DNA from: Gymnogyps californianus | Lineage: Eukaryota > Chordata > Aves > Accipitriformes > Cathartidae | Length of the DNA: 64,000 nucleotides | Assembly (NCBI RefSeq): GCF_018139145.2 | Contig: NC_059480.1 | Location: 11,160,428-11,224,427 of the forward strand | Direction of reading: 5' to 3' | Part shown: positions 25,201 to 37,200 of the stretch, piece after piece | How positions within the stretch are numbered: position 1 is the stretch's first letter | Layout of the letters: each line of letters starts with the position of its first letter | Translations under genes and position numbers: made by a program | Notes under the pieces: model-generated | The model's input: the letters and a program-made list of their open reading frames with translations, nothing else | Databases searched by the model: none | What the model was told of the DNA's origin: nothing

Positions 25201-28200
25201 CATCGGTTTTTCTTTTGATCTCACTAAGTCTAGGTGCCCTGTGCTTCCGAACAACTGAACCATTAGCATGGGTTTCCTTTTTCCTTTTCATGGTTCTGCA
25301 TGATAAACTCTGGGTCACCAGATATTCATTGCCTCTCTTCCATGCGCAGAACCAGGGTTGCTTTCCATTTGAATTTTCAAGACAAATGGCAGCTATTTCT
25401 GTTGCCATAGAGACAACTGTTTCTGCCAATTCTTCTGCAAAATCTGTTATACAATATTTGTCCCTGGAATGTTTCACCTGTAGCACAGGCTGAGAAGGAA
25501 GCAAGACATGATTTCCTAATAAAGACAAGCTAACCTGAACATCATTATTTAGCACAGCATCACACTTACGCTTGGCCTGGTTTTCTGCGTTCGTGGTGGC
25601 ACTGGAAGACAGCTGTTCTTGAACACCATGCCTGCATTCATTGTTTGCAAAGGTATTTTCTCTGTCTGAAAATGATCTATAGTCTTTCTTCTTCTGATGG
25701 TTGTTACTCTGATTTGGGGATTTGTAACAGTCTCGTGCGGTTCTTTTCAGGTATCTTTTCTTGGGAGATGTTTTTGCAACAAGCGCGTTATGCCCTGTAG
25801 CTCTACTTGTTCGTTCTGAATTCAGTGTGGCACTTTCCTTGCTATTTACATCTTTCATATTACTTTTCCTAGTATTTGTGACATTTCCAAGATCTTTGCT
25901 AGCACTAGTGCTGTAGGATGTACCAAACGGCTTAACAGCAGAGTGATCAAGGGGGCTGTGTGAAGTTTCATGTGCTGTTGCCTGTGTTGACCATCCTTCT
26001 GCTCTTGTTACTTTCTCTGCTTTTGTGCCCTTGGAAAGGAGAGGAGGAGAGCACTCTTCAACTTGTCTTATGTCACTCATCTTCTTGCAAGTGAAATATA
26101 TTATGTTAAAAAGCAACTCGTTTGCAGTCTCCATGAAAATGTCTTGTGTACTTGAGCTGTTTTCTGAATAGGGGTGTAGCTGTCTCTTCTTCCTAACCTC
26201 TTCAATAGAATGTCGTAGAATAATATTGGATAAGTTTTGCGCAAGTTCATCCCTGATTACTTCATCAGTGTGTGGAATCCGTGGCCTTGCTGCTGTTTCA
26301 ATAATTTTTCCATTTATGGATTCCATAAAATGCCCTACATTTTTATATGTGTTGGGTTTTGTCAAAATTATTGATGCCTCTTTGAGAAGCGTCTCTGCAA
26401 TGCTATCATTTAGCTTCTCCATGCTGCTTCCTATAGCTATGCTACAATGAAGAGTAATGGCTGCAGAAGTCTGAGCAGCAGACAGAAGTCCACTCGAAGT
26501 TGCAGGGTACTTCTCTTCCTTTGTTTCCCCCAGACCACAGACAGCTACAGCACTTGCTACTTGAGTCATGCCACACAGTGCAGATGGAAATGAATATTGT
26601 GTGCCAGCAGAGTCATCAAGTGGCTGTGAAGATGCTGTGTGTAGCTCTTCATTATCAACCGCTCCGCTTTTAGAGTCTGTGGCTTCTTGATCCTGTCTGA
26701 ATTTTTCTGCAGCCTGGGGACTGGAAATGGTTCCAATAACAGTGGCTGCACAAGCCAGAGCCACTTCCAGTGCGCTCTGGCCGTGTCCGTTTGAATGTTC
26801 TTCCTCAAAGTAATCTGAAACTTCAGCAGAACTTTCTGATTCAGTCCAGTGGCACAGGTTGGGGAAGGCAGACCCTGGCCAGTCAGATATATTCTCAGAA
26901 CTGTCTGGACTTTGCACTATGACGATCTTTGGAAGTTCATTCCATGATCGGGAAGCAGATACGTCTTCTGACTTACAGGAGCTTCCTACGGAGATGCTGA
27001 CTGCAGCTTCCTCATTAAAAGTGGGTTGAGACTGTGACAGTCTAATGAACGCATCTTGCAGAACAGATTCTGCTAAATTTGTGGCGTACTGACCTGTAGT
27101 CGCCTGCTCGTTTTGCGAGGGAGGATCAGTTTTCCTGATACCTGCAAAATCCTCTCTGTCTGTCTTACCGTTGTGTTTCGCTGTTGGGTCATACAGAGGC
27201 CCCAGCTCCTGTTTAGCCATTTTGGTTAAAGATACATCTTCTAACATGTGCGCTGAGCAGGAATTTTCAACCTCACTAGTCAAATTAGTAGTACTAAAGG
27301 ATGAAGTAGCTCTTCCAGCTAATTCCTTCTGCCACAGTATTTCCTGGTCTGACTTATCTTCAGGTTGTAAGGTGCCATCTTCAGCCACAACATTCACAGC
27401 TTCAGAGAGTCTAGTAGCTGCATTATCTTTATTAATGCAGTTCCCTTCAAGAATGAATGGCAACCTGGCTTTTCTGTAGTGGAGACTTTCAAATCCCTTG
27501 CCTTTATTTTTTTTCACATCTGAAGATGCTTCCGAAACACTTAATTTTTCATGACCTAGTAAAAGAAAAATAAGAAATTAGTTTCTGCAGAGTACCCTGT
27601 AACTTTAAAAAGAAAATGGCTGCACAACTGTGTAACACATTACTGCTCTGTAAAGCTACTGCACAACCATGTAACCTTGTCTTTGAACAACAATTTAAAA
27701 ATATGAATGACTGTCCATTTTCTAAATTACAAATATGCATGAATTAACATCAAATGCAATTTCATGAGCATTGCTATAGCTGTTTTGCAGTACAAACAAT
27801 AGCAGAATTATGCTCAGTCCCATTGCTTTTACCAGTTTTATATTCATCAGCCTCGTTGTCATCCTCGAGGTGCTCCGATGCTGTGAGGAAATCTTCTTCT
27901 ATTGAGGACACTGAGCAGTTTGTGTCATCCTCGGGCTTTAAGGCATGAGCTTCTATCTGCAGCTGTCTCTCCTGAACAAGCTCAAGTCCAATCAGAAACT
28001 TGTTTATTTCAAAAATGATGCAGCTTGTGCTGTTTTTCCTGTCCCCCCTCGCACACTGAACCAAGCAGACATCTGCCAGCCAAGGACACTAGAGGGGAAA
28101 AGAATCTCAAATAGTTATTTAATTAAAAAAATAAAACTTATTTTAAGCTTCCCTCCCTATAAATATCTCAGGAATGTTCTGTTGCAAAGATGCAATATAA

Positions 28201-31200
28201 CTTGTCATTTAGATGTTTGTAATACAGTGTGCAGTTACATATATGCCAAAATAAGACCGCTTGGACTGACAGCTTTTGTTATACAAGCATTTTAGTAGAG
28301 AACTCAGCTGTATCACAGGGGCATCTTTATTTTGTTGAAATTACCAAGTTGTTCGCTTTCAATCAACTTCTTGTTTTAATGACAGAGACTTATTTGCTTT
28401 TAGCCATGTCAGAGTTAGCCATCCGACATACTGTTATTAATGGCCTCACACCACCCTGTATTACCTGTCTCTTGAAGGAATTGTTTGTGGGCATGAATTC
28501 CTTTTCAGGATAATTTCTGTTGCAACGCTTGTTTGAAGGCAGCCCTGTAAATACTGGCTGGCGAGACTGTTAAGAGCAGGTCACCTTTAGATGTTCCTAC
28601 AGACTGTTTTAAAATAGCATTTTATTTTGTTTCTTTGCTGCTCTTCCTCTCATTCCTTATTTGCCCAAAGCCCCATTATTTCAGACCAGTGTAACCTCCC
28701 ACTGGAAATGGGGCTCCACTGCGCACTGTGCTGAGCCTTTATACAAAACTCTCTTATCCAGAGAAGCTGTACAATTAAGTTGAAAGTTGGACAGAAACTG
28801 AGAGAAAGGAACTCTTGTTATCCTCATTTTATTGATATTAAAACTGTTGGATATTTATACAACCACAGAGCTAAGTTGATATCTCTGTATGGGACCACAT
28901 TTGTGGTATGAATGTACTCTGAAGCAAAGCCAAGCTTTTGCAGCTGGTGATCTTGTGCTTTAACTCCAGGCCTCCAGGAAGGAGCCAGCTTGAGTGGAAC
29001 CAACTCTGGATCAAGGCAGTAGATTTTAAGCTGTGCAAAAGATGCCCTGGACCCCTTGTGCATTTGCACGGTATCTAGCATAATGTAACCCTATCCTAGA
29101 TCTTTTGTCTTTGAGTGTGAATGCAAAGCAAATATCTAGTAAGAAAGGGAGTGGGATGAGCATTATGTTGGAATAGCATGTTTTATTAGCCTGCTCTTCC
29201 TTTCCACCTAAAAAATGGGTCTGAACAGAAAACCAGATAAATTAGTGTGTTAAAACAGAAAAGATAGATTTTTTTTTTTAACGAGCTGCTAAGAAATTGT
29301 TGCTGAATCAGACTTGAGCATACACCGTATTGTAAAAAATGTTATTAAAAACAGATGCAGACTTAGATCAAACATTCCCCTGCTGTTTCTCCAGTCCACA
29401 GTTTGCAGGGTTGTACTTGTGAAAAGGGCTGAGGGGGAGCAGAATAAAAATCCTTGTATGAAAACTATGCGAGTCTCCTTACAAATGAAATTCTCTGGAA
29501 AGCCAAACAAATGTAAGCACAAACATAGCATGTGCTTATCCTGGCCAATATATCTCACCCAGCCTCAATGCAAAGCTTTACTCATCTTACAAGACAGAAA
29601 TTTAGGTTAGTTCTCATTTGTCTCTTGCCTGCACTCTCTCTGAGAAGGCTGCCAGTTTCAACGGCCGTAGTCTTTCGGAGATGGGGATGACTAGGGTACT
29701 TGAGTCATCTTGTCTGGGCCTCAAAACACCCTTGCGTGTATTGGAGTGGCTTCCCTTCAGGCAAATGGGGTTTGGAGCTCCACTGCTCCCACCACAGGCT
29801 TGTGCTATTACTTTTTAAAATCTTTCTAAATTCAGCTATTAGTCACAAGTGGCAAGAAAGCTCAATAACCAGGCAATTTCTCTCTTTAAAGATCAGCTTA
29901 TTGGTATAACATAAAATTCAATGATCTTTGCAATACAGCTGTTCCAGGGCCTGCTTCATGAAGACTTTTGTACACAAATTAATTTCAGTGAAAAAAAGTT
30001 TTCTGCTTTTTTTTTTTCTGCAGCAGATAAAACTGGAGATACCTGTTCATGTTTTAAGTTTGCTGAGACAGTTTTGTATTCCAGGATAACTCTGCAGTTT
30101 TAATGAAGTTGTTCCCGATTCACGCTTGGCCAAATGAGATCAGAATCAGGCCAAAAAATACTGAAGTATTTTTCATTCTCTTTCTTTACACAGACATGAA
30201 TAGGTGTAAAGTACGATAAAAATGGAAAGAAAGAAAAAGCTTTTTATTACAATAAGGAGTTAAGCTTCAGGAACTTGTGTATTAAAATGCCTTTAAGCAA
30301 ATGTTATTGTTTGCTTCCTTTCTCTATGTGGTGCCAGTATGAGGAATTCTTGGCCTCCAGATCACAGATAGGGAACGTTTCATTGGCAATAATGGGAGTG
30401 AAGGAGTTAGTATGAGAACTTTGCCTTTATCTCCTTTAAAGGTTAAGTTTTAATTAATGCATTAATTACTTTTTAAGTTGACAGAAGGTAAATGAGTATC
30501 AGCTCTGATATGGTTAATGTAGCTTGGTATTTTCCATTGTCACTTTCAGGCTTACAGTAGCCTCTAGGATCTTCAAGTCCTATCATCAGCTCTTTTCTGA
30601 GGTGCATGCGTGGGAGAAGATGGATTGGGAACAAAAGTGGGAAGTAGCAAGGCTTCACTTGAAAGGGAGTCTGTAGGAGCTGTGCCCCGATCTCGCTATG
30701 TACACAGAAAAAGTGTTACATCTTTCCTTTCCCCCCTCTGTGCTGCCCTTCTGACTCCTGCTACTCTTGAAATCTGGGCTTATGAATCATCTCTGCCACC
30801 AATGCCTGTCTTCCCTGAAGCATCTACTGCTAATATGGCTTAAAGCATTATCAGCTGCAACCCAGACATCCACAGGATCTAGAGGGAATAGCAGGATCTC
30901 TCTCCTATCTTTGTGTCACCCCCCCCCCCCCCTCGCCACACACACTTAACAGACTTTCGTTTGACAGATTTATTTTTTATGTTTGCAAACTCCCACTCAT
31001 CTCTTAAACTGGTGCAAGGTCTTTGCTTTCAGCTTCCTTTTTTCCATTTTCCAAATTCTATCCTTCACAGGTGTGATGTGATCTTAAAGATGAGTGTGAT
31101 TCCTACCTGGGGAACTTCATAATCGGCCTGAAGGTTTCCTGATGCTAATCCACTCAGCAGGACTATTTCATTTTCCTTTGGTGGCTGTACGTTCATCGAA

Positions 31201-34200
31201 CTGATAAGTTTGGGGAGATTTGGAGAGACGCTGATCAACCTCTGTAGTATGAAAGACAGATTTTGCTCTCAGGTAATGAAGTCTGAGTTGCACAGTTATA
31301 TTCATAAATACCAAAATGAAATACCACTTATAGGCATCCCTGTAGAAAGCTGACTTGAACTTACTACTTTGAGTCAATTAGAAATAGAACTGGCAGCATT
31401 AAAATGCACATTCTTTCTTTTGAGCCACCAGGCAAGACAACAGTGACAGTATAAACTTCTGCACAACTGTCCAGCAGGACAATCTGTCATCCCTTAACAT
31501 AGTCATGTGCTAAACAGCTTGATTGTATTTCTGCATCTAAATGCTTGGCCTTCCTATTACGAGTGAGTTCCTAAAAGACTGAGAACACTGTGTCTGTTAT
31601 TGTCTAAAACAGAAAAGATTCAGTAAGTATGGTAATGAGAACAGGGCATATCTTCCAGTTTTACTCTAGGCATATGACAAGCAAGAAACCAAAGGGAAAG
31701 TTAGCTGGAAACTGCTGATCAAATTGATGCAATACTAAACCTGGAATAACGGAAGTATTTAATACACAGATGAAATATGCATTTCTTTGCTGTTCCACTG
31801 GACACCTTCATGACCTTTCATTTGTAGTGATACAATCGTTTTCTACCTGTCATATATTTGCTAGAGCCAAAAGCGGTAATAGTCACAACATCATTGATGC
31901 TATGTAACATAGGAGATTTGTATTGCGATACTGCTAGGACTCTCCAGTGTGTGCAGGAGACATCTGTGCTCATTCGTGTACAAAGGCCAGACCAAAAGGA
32001 CAATACCTACACTAAGAGTGCTTGCAATTCTTTTCTGCCAAGGATCTCAGTGTGCTTGCTTTATGAACAGGGAATCAAGGATGACCCCTTACAGAGGGAG
32101 TAAATACCACCTCCATTTTATGCATTAACACAGGCCATCAAATGGCAAAGCCATTAAGGGAATGCAGATCTCAGGCACCCAGCCATATGCCTTAGTTACT
32201 ATGCAATTCAATGATACTTCACTTTTTCCTTTTCATCTTCAAAATAATAAGCTTGCAGTACTGTTATTTTTCCTCAGAGTGAATTAGATATAATAAAACT
32301 TTCTGGCTTAGAAAATCTAATTCAATTTTGGGGAACAATTCACTTTTCAGCAGACTGATCTTCAGATGAGGCTAAGTATTTATATTTGACATAACTAAAT
32401 TCAGTGCTGCAATTCAGTTTGACATTTCAGTATAGTACAAAAAAGTTCTTACCCTTTTCTTTTTTCAAATTATAACCTTCCCCTTATCACACACATTTCT
32501 CTACGTATCTCTATTTTTCTACTGCCTAAATTGCCACATTTTATCAGATTTCTTAGGTAGGAAATCATGGCATTTTGTATATCTTTTACTCCAGTTCCTT
32601 ACCTTTTGTTCAGAGTAAAAAAGGAAAAGTCTGGAAAGATGATTATTTTACACCAAAAAACCCCAATTTAACCCATTCCAAGGTTCAACGGGTAATGCAA
32701 AATCCAGCGGTATCTATTAGTAAATAGTTACATATTTCATATGAACAACAGCTATGCAAACACCTTTAAAATTCTTCCATTGAATGCTTTCACCACACCA
32801 GTATGTTGTATAAAAATCTACTGACTCAAAGCTAATTTACACAAACTGCATATTATACACAAAATTTGTGATGAGCGAGTTTCCTCTTAGAGAAGAATAC
32901 CCAGTACCTGTGCTAGCAGTGAATTTTTATTACCTACACTGAAAACTAAAAGAAAAGTATCATCTTCCAGTCACGGCTAATAAATGTGTTGACTCTGCAC
33001 CAGAAACTACCTTTCTAAAACGCGGCCAAACGTTGCGGTCTCTCTGTTATGAGTCCCCCCACGTGCCAGGCGGGGAGTGCCAGCTGTGGACACGTTGGGG
33101 TGCAGCACTTTGGGGAGCTGACCAGGCTCTGCTGTGAAGGAAGAGCTTAGGGCTATGCGAAGCGCACGGGCAGTGAATGCACCACTGCTGTAGGGCTGAT
33201 AGGTAAAAATCATGCAGCTGCTTTCAAAGGTGATTTGTGCTTGTGAGGAACTTATCTAATCTCCAGGCATTGTAAAGGGTAGCTGCATGAAGCTAGTTTA
33301 AGTTGGCTTTTACAGATATCTAGCTCTAAGACTGAGGGAGAAACTTTTGGTATTTCCTTATGACTTGCTATAGCTTTTGTTCCTTAATAAACGCTGTAAA
33401 CAACAATAAAACTATTGCTTATTAGAAAACAACCAGTGCTTCTGTGGATTCAGTAAAGTTAAACCTCTCAAGCTGTTCTGCACAGTTAACCTGCTGATTC
33501 AACAGAAAAATCATTTTGCTGCAAGAAGCGGTATCTATTTTTGACATCTGAATTTTCACAGATCCAGGATGCAGAAAACAGCGTAGAAAAACAGTTCCTG
33601 CTAATGAATGACTTGCAGGAGGCAACAAGGTCCCAGCATTGGTTGTCTTCCCATGAGCTAAAAGTGGTTTCAGCAAACTAACCGTAACGCTTTACTGAGG
33701 AACTCCCTGAATATTGTCAGGACATCCTACCTTTGTTCACTTACCACATATTGCTGCCATATTGCTGTGTCGATCATAGGCACCAAGCCAAGATGATGAA
33801 AATGAACTGATAAAGGAAGATGTAAACTCAAAACTGACACCAGGCCGCATCTTTAAAAGGTGACTTCCTCAGATTTGAGGGGGTTTTGGAATGGTATGTA
33901 TTTTAAATAGTGTATCATGATGTAGTTTGTCTTAGTGTTTGTAAAATAACCAAGCTTTTTTCTTTTTTTTTTTTTAATCCCCTTTTCTACCCTCCAAGCT
34001 TTCAGTTAAACAGGTAAAATGCACCTTTAGTTCTGTTTTATCTAGACCCCTCCTCAAGACCACATAATCAAAGTATCTGGAGTCTGACTAAGACTGGTCA
34101 GCTGAACAAGGCCTAAATAAGAACATTCTCAAAGGCTTTTTGGCAGCAGGAAAGAGAGACATCAGAAATTATTTTTATGTAGTATTAAGTCAAATTAAAA

Positions 34201-37200
34201 AATTGGATGTATGACATACCCATGTTCACTTCTCTGAAAAAACCAAGGCTGAGCAAGAGGTCCACTCACATGATAACTGCTGTGAATTCATAGACTGCAA
34301 CAATCCGTTAGATATTTCTGGGATGGGAGTAAGAAAAGCTATAAAATATGGCCTGGTGTTGAGATAATTTCAGATTCCTGATGCATTGCTCTCTGTAAGG
34401 GTTAAAAATCTAGGGCGGGCTTTGATTTATCCATAGAATTTTGATCTGGGTTTGTATCGGAAAGTCCTGGTGTACCTGACTAGACCCACTGTGCGTGTTA
34501 CTAAGACCTAAACTGTTACCTGTTTCACTTGCTCATCGCTGCAATCATCTCTGTTTGCATCTAAATTCACAAAACAAACCTGTAATGAGAGAAAAAGAAA
34601 CAGTAGCTTATAAAGTCATATTAGAATGGCAGGAACCGTTTCAAAGTCAATATATGCTCCTTTTCTAGCCTTGTAGCTAAATATGTAAAGCCTTTCCCTA
34701 GTACAAGAAAGGTTGAAAGGTTAGCAAAGAGAATAGCAGAGTAGATATTAAGAATGGAGGAAAAAGGGACAAAAGCAAGAGTCATGACTTTATCTGCTCT
34801 GGCAATTAGCTTGTCTGATGAATGGGCAAATGTTGCCAATAAACTCTGTATTACAGAGGATATTAGAAAAGATAGAGGAAATGTCAAAAATGCATTTGAT
34901 TGTATATCAGACAAACTTCATGTCTTGCTTTTCCAATGATTTCTTCTTTTCAGGCACTTCTTGCTAAATGTTTCATAAGTGCAATTGTGAGTTGCTTTTA
35001 GAGTTTTCTCCACATCACATAAATATTGTAGTATTTTTCTTAACTTTCCAAACTTCCTAAGTAGAAGTTTAAGACTTTATGAAAATAATTTTTTTTAACC
35101 TTGGTTCATAAGCCTATATGCAAGCTGAAGTTTTCAGCAGCACTAACTGGGCACTACAATAGGTGACAGAACAGCTTACTATCTAGTAAGTTTACATGTG
35201 ATTCATGGGAAAGTACTACTTTGAATGACAAGGTCTTTTGTCCATTCTTTGATCATTATGAGTTTCAGCAACCATTTAATGGTAGTGAGATTGACTTAAA
35301 CAGAAACTTCAGATCTAAAGACCATTTCATTTCTGAAGACTTTTATTTTTTTACATGACTGGGAGGCCATTTTCTAATTTTCGGAAATAAGAAAATCCCT
35401 CCTCCAGCTTTATTTCTGAGTTAGAAGCAGGGACTCCAACGCTAGGCTGACTGTCCTACTTCTGAGCGCTGCGAATATCTCTTTAGAAGTTTGTGAGAGT
35501 TTGGTGTTGTCTTGATTTAGACCAAAACCTGGCACAGATTCAGAGCTGAGCTGAAGCCAACACCTGATTCCAAATAAATTGCAGATCCAGAATTTACCTT
35601 CTAAGGGCTGAGTGATTTCTTTTTTTTTTTCTTTTGCAGCAAACAGTAAATGCTTCTTTCCCTAATTCTATGTAAATTTCCCCTAGAAAAATAAAATGCT
35701 CTAAATCATCCTCTTCACCAATATTCTTGTGTTAGGCATCCGAGCTCCTGTTGTGTGCTTGCTTTTAGCCCAAGACAATGCTGATTTCAGTTTATATATG
35801 CACATACCATATGTACAGATTATGACCATCTGCAGTAACAGCCAGCACAGCAGATGGAAAGATCCAACCAGACCTCCCATTGTAGACCAAAAAAAACCCA
35901 CTGAAAAAGAAAGCTTTTTGCCCTTTTAAATAGCTTAATGGCATCTTTATATGAACTTAAAACCATATTTTCCAACATGTTTACAATTTTAGGAAAAATA
36001 TTTCTGTGCCTGACAATGTCAACAATCAGGATATGCCACTGTCATCTGCATTTTACAGCTGGCTAACTTTTAAGAAATAGTTATAAAAATTTCTAAGCTA
36101 TAAAGTGTTAAAAATACCTTCTAGCAACATAATGTGGTAGTTATGAAATGTCCTAAACATGTTACAGTTAATTATACAGACAAATTTGTCTTACTTTCCA
36201 CTGGGATTTTACATGTAGGCATTTTACATATCAGCAATAAGTAGTTATTACAAAGCATTAGAAAATTATGCTCTTGATTCGCACGTATACTTGCCCAATG
36301 CCCGCAGTGATACATGATTATGAGTCTGCAGGTGCACGGAGGTGCATTTGCTTGGGCGACCATTAATTTGGCAACCAGGGTAGGAGTGCCGGACGGTATG
36401 GGTCCAGTTTCTAGTCCTCTCAAGCATGTTCACTACTGTACTGAAGGCAGGGCTGTGATTTAGGAGCTTTGTTTCCAAGCCCCCATGCCAGACTGGTAAG
36501 GTCGAGTTTTGTACTAGATTCAGTGTGAAAGCTTTGTGAAAAAGCTGCGTAGGAGCAGTCGTGTCTGTGCGTACATTCCAGCCAAACACTTGACTCTGGT
36601 AAACCTTGTTTTGTTGTTTGCTACCTACATGTTGGTACAACGGTACGTGTCTTTGCTGTGTAATATACTGGCACTCTTACCAGCGACACTGACTACCATC
36701 CTAAAGGTATGCCCTTTCTGAGCAGGCAAAAAATCATCATCTCTATTTCATGTGGCGTGGATGGCATATAACTCACTAATGCCTCAGTAGAAAAAATAAC
36801 AGTATGTTGTGGTTTAACCCCAGCTGGCAACTAAGCAGCACACAGCCGCTCGCTCACTCCCCCCTGGTGGGATGGGGGAGAGAATCAGAAGAGTAAAAGT
36901 GAGAAAACTCATCGGTTGAGATAAAGACAGTTTAATAGGTAAAGCAAAAGCCGCACACACAAGCAAAGCAAAACAAGGAATTCATTCACCGCTTCCCATC
37001 GGCAGGCAGGTGTTCAGCCATCTCCAGGAAAGCAGGGCTCCATCACGCATAACGGTGACTTGGGAAGACAAACACCATCACTCCGAATGTTCCCCCCTTC
37101 CTTCTTCTTCCCCCAGCTTTATATGCTGAGCATGATATTATATGGTATGGAATATCCCTTTGGTCAGCTGTCCCGGCTGTGTCCCCTCCCAGTTTCTTGT

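Noticed and set aside
24915..25493. 192-codon open frame on the plus strand
   Set aside because: It is a shadow antisense to the SPHKAP giant exon; no domain, no splice or promoter context.
32080..32190. Possible MIR-like fragment (CCTCCATTTTATGCATTAAC)
   Set aside because: Match to the SINE core is too short and diverged to call by eye.
34621..34914. 97-codon hydrophobic minus open frame next to a SPHKAP exon
   Set aside because: No splice connection, no start context, no family; the opposite strand is equally open (34754-34939).
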